A DNA stretch of 64,000 nt from Micrococcus terreus (GCF_900116905.1 NZ_FPCG01000006.1:121540-185539), one strand, 5' to 3'. Positions 1 through 8,291 are shown, numbered from the stretch's first letter. The notes: generated by a model from the letters alone, not told the origin. Program-made: numbers and translations.

Positions 1-811
1 CGTGGTTGGTGTCCTGGTACTCGTCCACGAGCACATGCCGGAAACGGCGGCGGTAGTTGTCCAGCACGGCGGGGAACGCCTCGAACATGTGCACGACCAT
101 CCCGATCAGGTCGTCGAAGTCCATGGCGTTGGCCTGACGCAGTCGCTGCGTGTACTCGGCGTAGACCTCGGCCACAGCCTGGGCGAACGGGTCTGAACCG
201 GAGACGGTGGCCGAGTGGTCCTCGGCGTCCACGAGCTCGTTCTTCAGCGAGCTGATCCGGTTCAGCAGGGCCTTGGGGGCGAAGCGCTTGGGGTCCAAGT
301 CCCGGGCCTTGGCGATCGAGGTCACCAGCCGCAGGGAGTCTGCAGAATCGTAGATGGAGAAGTTGGACTTGAGCCCGACGGCGGCCGCCTCGTTCCGCAG
401 GATCCTCACGCAGGAGGAGTGGAAGGTGGAGATCCACATCTTCTGGGCGGCCGGGCCGACCAAGGCGGTGATGCGCTCACGCATCTCCGCGGCGGCCTTG
501 TTGGTGAAGGTGATGGCCAGGATCTCATGGGGGCGGGCCTGGCCGGTGGCCAGCAGCCAGGCGATCCGGTGGGTCAGCACACGGGTCTTGCCCGACCCGG
601 CACCGGCGACGATGAGCAGCGGCCCGCCGGTGTGCTCCACGGCGGCACGCTGCTGTTCATTCAGCCCCTGAAGCAGATCCTCGGCCGAACGGGACTCCAG
701 CACCGCCGGGCCGCCGAAGCGAGGGCCCCTCGCCTCGGGATCGGCCGTCACGGGTGGCTGAGAACGAGGCGGGAACAGGCCGGGCAGGGAGGACTGGAGA
801 TGCTGGGACAT
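1..811 (-). CDS. pcrA: ATP-dependent DNA helicase PcrA/UvrD, N-terminal part (runs off window)
   Basis: Superfamily 1A 3'-5' DNA helicase acting in repair and replication-fork maintenance. The 270 codons in the window begin at an ATG (809-811 on the complement) and continue beyond base 1. Visible are the Q motif region LNEQQRAAV (about residues 50-58), Walker A GAGSGKT (70-76), the ITFTNKAA motif Ia, the TFHS motif and Walker B DEYQDTN (263-269), all in the order expected for UvrD/PcrA. About 45 residues of proline-rich extension precede the helicase core, as is common in actinobacterial PcrA. The remaining roughly 500 residues lie outside the window. Family assignment is secure; pcrA rather than another UvrD paralogue is likely but not provable from this part. 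Confidence 0.93.
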   Translation of the reverse strand, partial: MSQHLQSSLPGLFPPRSQPPVTADPEARGPRFGGPAVLESRSAEDLLQGLNEQQRAAVEHTGGPLLIVAGAGSGKTRVLTHRIAWLLATGQARPHEILAITFTNKAAAEMRERITALVGPAAQKMWISTFHSSCVRILRNEAAAVGLKSNFSIYDSADSLRLVTSIAKARDLDPKRFAPKALLNRISSLKNELVDAEDHSATVSGSDPFAQAVAEVYAEYTQRLRQANAMDFDDLIGMVVHMFEAFPAVLDNYRRRFRHVLVDEYQDTNH

Positions 812-890
812 GGTGGCGTCCACTCTACCGAGGGGCCGGACGAGATATGCGGGTGGGCGCCGTCACCGGATCGGGATCACAGCATCGTCA

Positions 891-1103
891 TCAGAGGGGC
901 GCAGTCTCCCCGCAGATGCGGCAGACCTCGCTCCGGCGCTTGCCCCAGCGCAGGATCGGGATGAAGAAGAGGGAGAAACGCTGATGGGTCTCGAGCCGCT
1001 CCCAGGTGGTGGTTTTGCCGCAGCGCGGACAGGTCCGGGTCTGGCCGGGACCGAGGGAACGCTGGCCGGGGCTCACACCGAAGATGAAGAACATACTGGC
1101 CAC
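891..1103 (-). CDS. Small zinc-ribbon protein
   Basis: A 70-residue protein with two CxxC knuckles, C25-P-R-C28 and C61-R-I-C64, that should bind one zinc. Between them lies a short hydrophobic segment (SLFFIPILRWG, about 44-54). This layout, MFFIFG near the start and CPRCG then CRICG, is that of the short zinc-ribbon proteins widespread in actinobacteria; their function is not known. The start could also be the internal ATG at residue 4 (MFFIFG). It is convergent with pcrA only in the sense of sharing the same strand; it lies upstream of it and may be co-transcribed. Confidence 0.8.
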   Translation of the reverse strand: MASMFFIFGVSPGQRSLGPGQTRTCPRCGKTTTWERLETHQRFSLFFIPILRWGKRRSEVCRICGETAPL

Positions 1104-1175
1104 AGTAGAGACTGCGGCGGGGGCTCGTCACCGCCGTGGTGCTGGGCCTGGGAGAATGGAGAGCTGGAGGTCACT

Positions 1176-1874
1176 GTGTCGAAGAACAAGAAGAAGCGGT
1201 CGGGCAGCTCGTCTGCCGCCCGCACCCAGCGCCAGGCGCTGGAAACCGCCCAGGGTGGGGCGCCGTCGTCGTCCCCTGCCCCCGTGAAGCATCCCGGGGT
1301 ATCGGTCTCGAGGGCCAAGGCGGACCTGGCCGCGGCCGGGCAGCAGGAGGGCAACCCCACCATGCTGGTGATCGCCCTGCTGGTGAGCACCGCGTTCATG
1401 TTCGCCTATCTGCACCTGCTCGTGCTGCAGCAGATGACCCAGCTCTCCGGCGGACTGGCCATGCCGGACTCGATGATGTTCGGATACGACTCCGGGTACA
1501 TCGTCCAGCTGGCTGGCGCCATGGATGCCGATGCCCTGGGTCAGCTGAACTGGGTGCACAAGACGGCCGGGATCATCTTCCCGCTGATGTTCGGGCTCTC
1601 GGTGCTCGTGGTGGCCCTGTGGTCCTTGCCGCGCGGAACCGGACGAACGCTGACCATCGTTGCCGGGCTGCTGTTCGCGGTGGTGGACATCGGGGAGAAC
1701 GTCGCGATCGAGGCGGCACTGGCCGCTGGGGGCGAGGGTGCAGGTCTGGCCGCCACCCTGACGGTGGTGCGGTGGATCCTGCTGATCGTGCTGACCGTGT
1801 GGATGACCCTGATGCTCGTCGGCCGCTGGCGGCGATCCGTGCGTGAACGGCAGGACCGTCCGGTCACTGCCTAG
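1176..1874 (+). CDS. Predicted four-helix membrane protein of unknown function
   Basis: A 232-residue protein that I do not recognise. I chose the GTG at 1176 because a GGAG-rich stretch (1160-1170) precedes it and the first residues SKNKKKRSG give a positively charged cytosolic tail; upstream in-frame sequence overlaps the zinc-ribbon gene. Residues 1-60 are polar and probably disordered. Four hydrophobic stretches follow at about 63-84, 132-151, 158-180 and 196-218, consistent with an integral membrane protein. It ends with TAG. It is divergently placed relative to the zinc-ribbon gene and sits just upstream of tRNA-Arg. No catalytic motif is visible. Confidence 0.75.
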   Translation: MSKNKKKRSGSSSAARTQRQALETAQGGAPSSSPAPVKHPGVSVSRAKADLAAAGQQEGNPTMLVIALLVSTAFMFAYLHLLVLQQMTQLSGGLAMPDSMMFGYDSGYIVQLAGAMDADALGQLNWVHKTAGIIFPLMFGLSVLVVALWSLPRGTGRTLTIVAGLLFAVVDIGENVAIEAALAAGGEGAGLAATLTVVRWILLIVLTVWMTLMLVGRWRRSVRERQDRPVTA

Positions 1875-1936
1875 ACGCTCATCGGTCTGGGTAGACTGTT
1901 CCGGTGCGGCTGGCCGTCATGCGGCCCCGCCGCCCG

Positions 1937-2010
1937 GCCCCTGTAGCTCAGTAGGATAGAGCGGCCCTCTCCTAAAGGGCAGGCCGTCGGTTCGATTCCG
2001 GCCAGGGGCA
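1937..2010 (+). tRNA. tRNA-Arg (anticodon CCT)
   Basis: Full cloverleaf: acceptor strands GCCCCTG (1937-1943) and CAGGGGC (2003-2009), D arm GCTC/GAGC, anticodon stem GCCCT/AGGGC around loop CTCCTAA with anticodon CCT at 1971-1973, and a T arm with TTCGATT. Discriminator A at 2010 is followed by an encoded CCA (2011-2013). It reads AGG arginine codons. The AbiE-type gene pair begins directly downstream, so this tRNA is a plausible integration site. Confidence 0.97.
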
Positions 2011-2068
2011 CCACTTTGCTCTCACGCCTCATTCAGCCCCTGGCTGAAGGCTTCCCATCGTTCCCGGA

Positions 2069-2788
2069 TCATTTTTCACAGCGATGACTTGGTGTATCCC
2101 GGAGCACTTCTGCTAGCAGGACATGACCTTCGCTCTTCAGTATGGTGCGGGCCGTCGGAGAAGCGACGGGCAGGTCCGCCACACATGTTTGGCCGACCAT
2201 GTGCGCACATGCCTGTTCGAAGTCTGCATACTGCTCGAACTGGGCTGAACAGTAGACATCATCGTCGTCGATTCGCCAGGCAGAAGCTGCTTCAAAGAGT
2301 TCCAGCAGATCCTGCGCATCACGATGTTCGTGACGCATGCTCCAAGCCACCATCTTCAGAAGGATCATGGCCGGAAGCGTCGGGACTCTGAAGGTTACTC
2401 CTTCCACATCCTCCAGGGTCGCTGATCTATAGGCCTCGTGCATGCCTGTGATGTCAGTCAGAACCCCCTCCTTCAGCTCAATGACACTTTTATCTGCAAT
2501 GGCCGGAATGACGTCCACCTGTGCCTGAGGAGCATCTCTGAGAATGACTCTGGATCCGATACCCGCTCGATCGCGTTCAAGATGCTCCGTGCGCTTGACG
2601 TAGGTTTCCACATCCACTACGGCGACTGCCACATCGACGTCCTGCGTCGCGCGAGCCGGACTGCGGCCCGCTTCGAAAACGCAAACATAGTCCCGGGCAT
2701 ATGAACCGATCAGCATGAATTCGCCGAACTCCTGATGGATCGCACGCAAGACCTCGAGAGTCGGAAGAACTTCCCGGACATCCATCAC
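2069..2788 (-). CDS. AbiEii-type nucleotidyltransferase toxin
   Basis: A 239-residue protein with the nucleotidyltransferase-fold signature GSYARD (about residues 27-32) followed by QDVDVAV (49-55), the Gly-Ser and paired Asp metal ligands of this superfamily. The architecture matches AbiEii-like toxins of type IV toxin-antitoxin systems, which add nucleotides to cellular RNA and can abort phage infection. It overlaps the upstream AbiEi-like gene by four bases (2785-2788, ATGA), so the two are translationally coupled. Codon use is visibly richer in A/T than in neighbouring genes, suggesting horizontal acquisition. Toxicity and target are inferred from the family, not shown here. Confidence 0.8.
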   Translation of the reverse strand: MMDVREVLPTLEVLRAIHQEFGEFMLIGSYARDYVCVFEAGRSPARATQDVDVAVAVVDVETYVKRTEHLERDRAGIGSRVILRDAPQAQVDVIPAIADKSVIELKEGVLTDITGMHEAYRSATLEDVEGVTFRVPTLPAMILLKMVAWSMRHEHRDAQDLLELFEAASAWRIDDDDVYCSAQFEQYADFEQACAHMVGQTCVADLPVASPTARTILKSEGHVLLAEVLRDTPSHRCEK

Positions 2789-3825
2789 GAGGCCCTCATG
2801 ATCCGTTGAATCATGGTTCGCCCAACGTTCTTCAGCCTCGGATCCGTCATCGAAAGCAGATCAGCAGCGACCAGGAGAGGCGGCGCTGAACTGCCGAGGC
2901 TCAATAGGTTCTCATTCCAGAAGCGATCGCGGAGGAGAACCGGGCCTCTAGGATCCTTTCGGAGGCGCGCGGCACGCGAAGCCGACCTTCCGTCGTCGTC
3001 GGTGTACGCAATGAGTGTCTGGGGAGATCTGATATCCGCAGCCTCGATCTCCCCGCTCACGGTGCATGTCTCGCTCCGTCTGAGGACATCACCGAGGTGG
3101 CGCAGATCGGTGCCGTGGAGCGGCTCCGCTCGCGCCACCCCCAACCGGGGCACCAGCCGGTCCCCATACGCTATGGCCCACTCCTGAGTAAGTTCCGGCA
3201 CACGCCGCAGATCTCCCCTGTGCCTGCCGGATCCACCGATGTAGTCGTTGTCGACCAGCTCCTGGACAACGCGCTGAACGCTTCCCAGAGAAACTGCGGC
3301 CGTATCCGCGATGTCACGAAGTGGTCGCCGTACGAGATTCGAGTCCATGAGCAGGCAGAACACCACAGCGATTCCAGCCGGAGACAACATTCCTCCGGTT
3401 CGTGAAAAGGAATCCGTTCGGCGGATTGCGCGTGTGGCTCTCCTTCCCTCGATGGCAACTAAAAGGCCTGGGGCCTTCAGGTAGCAGTTGCCAGACCTGT
3501 CGAGGTACTGGATGCCCTTGTCGCGAAGATCTCCCCCAAGCGCAGCAGGCACGGCGTCGAAGAGCAGAACCGACTGCCGGTCACTCAACTCGTCATCGGT
3601 GCCCGCGCTCCAGAATCGCCCCGTCGGCTCTCTCTGACGGAAATCGCTCGAGCGGACTTCCAGTGCAGTCCACACCCATTCATCATCCGAATCGACCTTG
3701 CTGACTCGAAGCATGGACGTGAAGCCGTCGGCCGTGGTCTCCACAGCACCATCAACTCCAAATGATTGCAGTGCTGACCAGGCAGCTCCGAAGAGATCCG
3801 ATGTCCCGCTGTTCAAGTTCTTCAC
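2785..3825 (-). CDS. AbiEi-type antitoxin / transcriptional regulator
   Basis: A 346-residue protein starting at GTG (3823-3825). A winged-helix segment at about residues 168-202 (RDIADTAAVSLGSVQRVVQE) fits the DNA-binding domain of AbiEi-family antitoxins, which repress their own operon and neutralise the AbiEii nucleotidyltransferase. Size and order (antitoxin first, four-base overlap with toxin) agree with the long AbiEi proteins of the COG4861 type. Repeats of TGAACAG/GTTCAA lie just upstream (3828-3863) and are candidate autoregulatory sites. The first 150 residues have no motif I can name. Assigned from architecture and pairing. Confidence 0.75.
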   Translation of the reverse strand: MKNLNSGTSDLFGAAWSALQSFGVDGAVETTADGFTSMLRVSKVDSDDEWVWTALEVRSSDFRQREPTGRFWSAGTDDELSDRQSVLLFDAVPAALGGDLRDKGIQYLDRSGNCYLKAPGLLVAIEGRRATRAIRRTDSFSRTGGMLSPAGIAVVFCLLMDSNLVRRPLRDIADTAAVSLGSVQRVVQELVDNDYIGGSGRHRGDLRRVPELTQEWAIAYGDRLVPRLGVARAEPLHGTDLRHLGDVLRRSETCTVSGEIEAADIRSPQTLIAYTDDDGRSASRAARLRKDPRGPVLLRDRFWNENLLSLGSSAPPLLVAADLLSMTDPRLKNVGRTMIQRIMRAS

Positions 3826-3827
3826 AC

Positions 3828-3863
3828 GTTCAAAATACCTGAACAGGCAATCTGCTTGAACAG
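3828..3863 (-). promoter_or_regulatory. Candidate AbiEi operator/promoter repeats
   Basis: Three copies of a TTGAAC-like half-site crowd the 38 bases before the antitoxin GTG: GTTCAA at 3828-3833, TGAACAG at 3840-3846 and TTGAACAG at 3856-3863. The two TGAACAG copies are direct repeats spaced 17 bases apart, and GTTCAA with TTGAAC forms an inverted pair. AbiEi proteins are known to repress their own promoters through repeats. A TATTTT on the gene strand lies about eight bases before the GTG, so the mRNA could be nearly leaderless. Confidence 0.45.
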
Positions 3864-3870
3864 ATCAACG

Positions 3871-5745
3871 TCACGTGGGCGCTCCCTCGTCGAACTGGGT
3901 GCGGTACAGCTCGGCGTACCGGCCTCCGGCGGCCAGCAGCTCGGCATGCGGTCCCTCCTCCAGTACGCGTCCGTCCTCCACCACCAGGATCCGGTCGGCC
4001 GAGCGGATGGTGGAGAGGCGGTGGGCGATCACGACGGCGGTCCGTCCGGTCAGTGCCTCGGCCAGGGCCTCCTGGACCGCACGTTCCGAGGTGGAGTCCA
4101 GGGCGGCCGTGGCCTCGTCCAGCAGCACCACGCGCGGGGAGGCCAGCAACAGCCGGGCGATGGTCATCCGTTGGCGTTCGCCTCCGGAGAGACGATAGCC
4201 CCGCTCGCCCACCACGGTGTCCAGTCCGTCCGGCAGTCCCTCCACCACGCGGCGCAGCCGGGAGCGGTCGATCGCGTCCCAGATCTGCTCGTCCGTGGCG
4301 TCCGGAGCGGCCAGGGTCAGGTTCCCGCGAATCGTGTCGTGGAACAGGTGTCCATCCTGGGTCACCATCCCCACGGTGGCGTGCAGGGACTCGGAGGTGA
4401 CGTCACGGATGTCCGTGCCGTTGTAGCGGATGGCGCCGGAGCCGACGTCGTACAGGCGGGCCAGCAGGGACGCGATGGTGGACTTGCCCGCCCCGGAGGT
4501 GCCCACCAGGGCATAGGTCTGCCCGGGCCGCACCGTGAAGGAGATGCCGTGCAGCACCTCCTGCCCACCGCGCCGGTCCAGCACCGCCACCTCCTCGAGT
4601 GAGGCCAGCGACACCTGGTCCGCGCTGGGGTAGGAGAAGTGCACGTCCTCCACCTCCAGGGTGACCGGGCCGGCGGGGATCGGCCGGGCATCCGGGGCGT
4701 CCTGGATCAGCGGCTCCAGGTCCAGCACCTCGAAGACGCGGTCGAAGGAGACCAGGGCGCTCATGATCTCCACGCGCGCGTTGGCCAGACCGGTCAGCGG
4801 AGCGTAGAGCCGGGTCAGCAGCAGCGCCAGGGTGACCACATCACCGGGGTTGAGGGTTCCGGCGATCGCCTGCAGGCCGCCCACCCCGTAGACGGCGGCC
4901 AGAGCCAAGGCGGAGACCAGAGTCAACAGGGTGGTGAACACCGACTGCCGGACCGAGATGCTCACCCCGGCAGACCGCACCCGGTCCGCCCGCACGGCGA
5001 ACTCGCGGGACTCCCGGTGCGGGTCGCCGAAGAGCTTGACCAGGGTGGCTCCCGGAGCCGAGAACCGCTCGGTCATCTGGTCGCCCATGGCCGCGTTGTG
5101 GTTGGCCCGGGTGCGGGTCAGCTCGGCCAGGCGCCGGCCCAGCAGCCGCGCAGGGATCAGGAACACCGGCAGCAGCACCAGCGAGATCAGGGTGACCTGC
5201 CAGGAGGTGGAGACCATCACCGCCAGGGTCAGCACCAGGGAGACCACGTTCATCACCACACCGGACAGCGTCCGGGAGATCGCGCTCTGGGCACCGATCA
5301 CGTCATTGTTCAGCCGCGAGACCAGGGCCCCGGTGCGAGTGCGCATGAAGAAGGCGACCGGCATCCGCTGCACGTGGTCGAACACGGCGGTGCGCAGATC
5401 ATAGATGATCCGTTCGCCCAGTTCGGAGGAGAGCCACCGAGTGACCACGGAGAGGGCGGCATCGGCCACCGCCACCGCGGCGATCAGCAGGGCCAGCCGG
5501 ACGATCAGCGGTGCATTCTGACCGCCCACGATCGCGTTGACCACATCGCCGGCCAGGATCGGAGAGGCCACTCCGAGCACGGCGCCCAGCACGGAGAGGA
5601 TCAGGAAGACGATCAGCTTGCCGCGGTACCGGGCGGCGAACTGCAGCGTCCGGCGGACTGTGCCCGGGGTCAGCTCCTGCCGGGCGGTCTCCTCACCCCT
5701 GCTCATCCGGTGCATGGACATCATCGCCGCGCGTTCCATGCTCAT
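3871..5745 (-). CDS. ABC exporter, fused permease and ATPase (MsbA/multidrug type)
   Basis: A 624-residue half-transporter. Residues about 40-330 form the six-helix type 1 exporter domain. The nucleotide-binding domain follows with Walker A GTSGAGKST (about 414-422), signature LSGGERQR (about 517-524), Walker B VVLLDEATAALD (about 535-546) and H-loop VIAHRLST. All catalytic residues are intact. Such proteins homodimerise in the membrane and export lipids, drugs or peptides; the substrate cannot be read from sequence. The gene starts within the last codons of the upstream small ORF (four-base overlap, 5742-5745). It is convergent with nothing and ends 46 bases before the AbiE promoter. Confidence 0.93.
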   Translation of the reverse strand: MSMERAAMMSMHRMSRGEETARQELTPGTVRRTLQFAARYRGKLIVFLILSVLGAVLGVASPILAGDVVNAIVGGQNAPLIVRLALLIAAVAVADAALSVVTRWLSSELGERIIYDLRTAVFDHVQRMPVAFFMRTRTGALVSRLNNDVIGAQSAISRTLSGVVMNVVSLVLTLAVMVSTSWQVTLISLVLLPVFLIPARLLGRRLAELTRTRANHNAAMGDQMTERFSAPGATLVKLFGDPHRESREFAVRADRVRSAGVSISVRQSVFTTLLTLVSALALAAVYGVGGLQAIAGTLNPGDVVTLALLLTRLYAPLTGLANARVEIMSALVSFDRVFEVLDLEPLIQDAPDARPIPAGPVTLEVEDVHFSYPSADQVSLASLEEVAVLDRRGGQEVLHGISFTVRPGQTYALVGTSGAGKSTIASLLARLYDVGSGAIRYNGTDIRDVTSESLHATVGMVTQDGHLFHDTIRGNLTLAAPDATDEQIWDAIDRSRLRRVVEGLPDGLDTVVGERGYRLSGGERQRMTIARLLLASPRVVLLDEATAALDSTSERAVQEALAEALTGRTAVVIAHRLSTIRSADRILVVEDGRVLEEGPHAELLAAGGRYAELYRTQFDEGAPT

Positions 5746-6071
5746 GCCGGATCCTCTTGCTGCTCGGCCCGGCCCTGGGCGATCAGCCGTTCCAGCGCCC
5801 GCAGTGAGGCCCGGTGGGCCCGTGCGAAGTCAGCCTGCCCCGTCCCCTCAGCCAGTCCCGCCGCGTACCCGGCGACGAACGCCGTGGAGGTGCCGGCGTC
5901 GGAATCCTGGGGGTGGGCAGCCCGAGCCTGCCCCGCCAGGGCAGCCACTCCGGCCAGGTCCGGCCGGGCCTGGCCCATCTCCATCAGCTCCAGCAGGCGC
6001 GTGGTCCAGGCGGGCGGGGTCGTCTCGTCAGGGCGGGCGCGAGCAGGCGCGTCGGGCGTCGGATCTGTCAC
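5742..6071 (-). CDS. Small alpha-helical hypothetical protein coupled to ABC exporter
   Basis: A 109-residue alanine-rich protein without signal peptide or membrane segment. It has a polar N-terminus (about 20 residues) and then predicted helices through residue 105. I do not recognise the family. Its stop overlaps the start of the ABC exporter by four bases, so both are translated from one message and it may modulate or accompany that transporter. Composition resembles the surrounding genes, arguing that it is a genuine coding sequence. Confidence 0.6.
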   Translation of the reverse strand: MTDPTPDAPARARPDETTPPAWTTRLLELMEMGQARPDLAGVAALAGQARAAHPQDSDAGTSTAFVAGYAAGLAEGTGQADFARAHRASLRALERLIAQGRAEQQEDPA

Positions 6072-6117
6072 CGAGCCAGTCTAGGTCTGGCCGACTGCGT
6101 CCCGCCTCGCCCCAGCG

Positions 6118-6612
6118 TCAGGCCGCGTGCCCCAGGAAGGGAGTCCATTCTTCGATCGGGCGCTCCAGCTCACGGATCCGCCACTGGACACCACGGGGAG
6201 GTGCTGGCTTCACGCGCAGTGTCCATCCCAGCTGGGACAGCGACCGGTCACCCTTGACGTTGTTGCAGCTCAGGCAGCAGGCCACCAGGTTCTCCCAGGA
6301 GTCCTGGCCCCCACGCGAACGAGGATGGATGTGGTCCACGGTGGTGGCGTTGGCCCCGCAGTAGGCGCACTGGTGGGCGTCTCGGCGCAGCACGCCTCGG
6401 CGCGAGACGGGGATCTGCTCGGCGTGGGGCACCCGCACGTATCGGTGCAGCAGGATGACGGTGGGTCGGCGCAGAACACAGGAGGGCCCGACGACGGGCT
6501 CCCCGCCATGGGCGAGCAGGCTCGCCTTCCCGGCGGCCACCAGCAGCAGGGCTCGGCGGCAGGTGATGACGGACAGCGGCTCGTAGCCGGCATTGAGGAC
6601 CAGTGTGCGCAT
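6118..6612 (-). CDS. HNH endonuclease family protein
   Basis: A 164-residue protein with a typical actinobacterial HNH domain in its second half: zinc knuckle C82-A-Y-C85, the VDH motif with catalytic H94, N108 in WENLV, and the second knuckle C113/C116. The N-terminal 70 residues (TLVLNAGYEPLSVI, then RPTVILLHRYV) are the conserved leader of the chromosomal HNH family found in nearly all actinobacteria. Such proteins cleave DNA in vitro, but their cellular role is unsettled. No partner methylase or phage gene is adjacent, so a housekeeping copy is more likely than a mobile one. Confidence 0.9.
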   Translation of the reverse strand: MRTLVLNAGYEPLSVITCRRALLLVAAGKASLLAHGGEPVVGPSCVLRRPTVILLHRYVRVPHAEQIPVSRRGVLRRDAHQCAYCGANATTVDHIHPRSRGGQDSWENLVACCLSCNNVKGDRSLSQLGWTLRVKPAPPRGVQWRIRELERPIEEWTPFLGHAA

Positions 6613-6920
6613 GGGCGTACCTCGCGGCCTGTTCGCGCCGCGGGCGCCGGATCGTCCACCGGGTCAGCACCCGGGTCGCCGGCGTCTGCGGTGAGTCTCG
6701 GGGTGACGATCACCACCAGAGTACGGCCATCACGGAGCCGAACGGTCCGGCGACCCCCGCGGTGGGGCGTGTCCTGCCGGGAGTTCACCGACTTTTCACA
6801 CGTGCGCCTCCGCGCCGTGGATCGGCGCGTCCCCAGAACGACCACAGGGGTCCGTCCCGAAGGACGAACCCCTGTTCGCAGTCATGCAGTGCGGCCCTGG
6901 GCCGCGACCTGCGTCGGTGA

Positions 6921-7997
6921 TCAGCCGACGTAGGTGTAGTAGCCCATCAGCGGGTTGCGGGACACCGAGTGCAGGAAGGTGCCCGTGGACGGGTTCTGGG
7001 CGCCGATCATCATGCCGTTGCCGACGTAGATGCCCACGTGGCCGCCACCGTTCTGGAACACCAGGTCGCCCGGCTTCGGGGAGGAGGTGCGCACGAACTG
7101 ACCGGATCCGCGGATGGCGGAGGTGGAGGACGGGATGGAGATCCCGGCCTGGCGGTAGGCCCACGAGGTGAAGCCGGAGCAGTCCCAGCCGGCGCGGGTC
7201 TTGCCGCCGTAGACGTAGGGCACGCCGATGCCGGAGTAGGCGGCCGAGACGACGCCCGCCATGTTGCCGGTGGCGCGAGGAGCCGGGGCCTGCTGCTGGG
7301 GTGCGGCGGCAGCACGAGTCTGCTGAGCCTGGGCGCGCTGCTGGCGCTGCTGCTCGGCGGCGCGAGCCTGGGCACGCTCGGCCTGGGCACGCTCGGCGGC
7401 GCGAGCCTGGGCACGCTCGGCCTGGGCACGCTCGGCGGCGCGGGCCTGAGCACGCTCGGCCTGGGCACGCTCGGCGGCGCGGGCCTGAGCACGTTCGGCG
7501 GCGCGAGCCTGGGCGCGCTCAGCCGCATCGGCCTGAGTGCGCTGCTGGGCAGCGGGGGCCTGCTGCGCCGGGGCGACAGGAGCTGCCTGGGTCTGAGTGG
7601 CGGTACGGGCAGGGGCCTGCTCGGCCGGAGCTGCAACGGGGGTCTCGCGGACCACCGGAGCCGGGGCGGGCTCGGGCTCGGGAGCCGGGCGGGAGGTGAC
7701 CTCGGGACGGTCCAGCTTGACCTTGACGTCCTTGGCGGCGGTCACGTTCACGGCGGTGAAGGAGGTGCGCTCGATCTCCAGGCCAGCGGCCGGGATGGAG
7801 GTGGTCTCACGCACGGCAGGGGCGGAGCCCTGGGCGGGAAGGCCGATGCTCAGGACCAGGCCGGACGCAGCGGCGACGACGGCGGCCTGACGGCCAACGG
7901 TGCCTGCGTTGGAGGCGACAGCCTGGGAGACGGTCTCCAGCGGGTTGGAGCGGACCGGGGTGGCCCGGTGACGGGCGGCGGTGGTGCGCTTGCTCAT
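6921..7997 (-). CDS. Secreted NlpC/P60 peptidoglycan endopeptidase with AERAQ repeat region
   Basis: A 358-residue cell-wall hydrolase. An N-terminal hydrophobic segment (about 38-55) serves for export. Residues 100-240 are low-complexity Pro/Ala/Gln sequence that contains a repeat of AERAQARAAERAQ units (about 158-215), probably a helical spacer in the wall. The C-terminal C40 peptidase domain (about 246-358) carries C273 in WDCSGF and H320 in GGGHVGIYVG, followed by a polar third residue near GAQN. It should cut the D-Glu to diamino acid bond in stem peptides, a RipA-like role in cell separation. The 294-base upstream region holds several palindromes and GTCACG repeats. Confidence 0.9.
   Translation of the reverse strand: MSKRTTAARHRATPVRSNPLETVSQAVASNAGTVGRQAAVVAAASGLVLSIGLPAQGSAPAVRETTSIPAAGLEIERTSFTAVNVTAAKDVKVKLDRPEVTSRPAPEPEPAPAPVVRETPVAAPAEQAPARTATQTQAAPVAPAQQAPAAQQRTQADAAERAQARAAERAQARAAERAQAERAQARAAERAQAERAQARAAERAQAERAQARAAEQQRQQRAQAQQTRAAAAPQQQAPAPRATGNMAGVVSAAYSGIGVPYVYGGKTRAGWDCSGFTSWAYRQAGISIPSSTSAIRGSGQFVRTSSPKPGDLVFQNGGGHVGIYVGNGMMIGAQNPSTGTFLHSVSRNPLMGYYTYVG
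7353..7526 (-). repeat. Intragenic 39-bp-type repeats encoding AERAQARAAERAQ
   Basis: Within the NlpC/P60 gene the DNA repeats a unit of about 39 bases, with half-unit variants, for roughly 170 bases (residues 158-215). Copies are nearly identical at the nucleotide level, which favours slippage and length variation between strains. The resulting helix-prone Glu/Arg/Ala stretch lies between the export segment and the catalytic domain. Confidence 0.85.
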
Positions 7998-8291
7998 GTG
8001 AGTGAACCTCTCTCACGTGCTTCAGGGCGTGCCCGTCCCCCGCCATGATCGAATGACTGCGAAGTGGTCACCGGAGGTCGCGGGGGATGGAGCAGACCTT
8101 CGGCCAGCGCCGTGGTCCTGCGGACGTGGCGCCGGATCTAACGTATATCAAACGTTTACAAATGTCACGTTCAGGTCACGGTCTCTGGGGAGAACTGCGG
8201 TGCACCTCGTGAAAAACCGCGGAATCACGCGGATCTGGTCGGTCACGTAACAGTGACGGATTCATCACAGACCGTGATCTTCACGGGACGC
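7998..8291. promoter_or_regulatory. Long intergenic leader of the NlpC/P60 gene with palindromes and GTCACG repeats
   Basis: 294 bases without a convincing gene. It is notably less GC-rich around 8135-8165. It holds an AACGT-N7-ACGTT inverted repeat (8140-8156), two GTCACG direct repeats 11 bases apart (8164-8169, 8175-8180) and a GTCAC-N6-GTGAC palindrome (8242-8257). MtrA response-regulator boxes, reported as direct repeats of GTCACA-like elements upstream of ripA-type genes, look similar, so MtrA control is a reasonable guess. I looked for the conserved core of the ydaO (c-di-AMP) riboswitch, which often precedes such hydrolases, and did not find it. Confidence 0.35.

Noticed and set aside
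2014..3870. An integrase-bearing genomic island at tRNA-Arg
   Set aside because: Only the two AbiE-type genes fit; no integrase and no repeated tRNA end were found before the ABC exporter.
7998..8291. ydaO (c-di-AMP) riboswitch upstream of the NlpC/P60 gene
   Set aside because: Expected from other actinobacteria, but the conserved core was not found on the gene strand.
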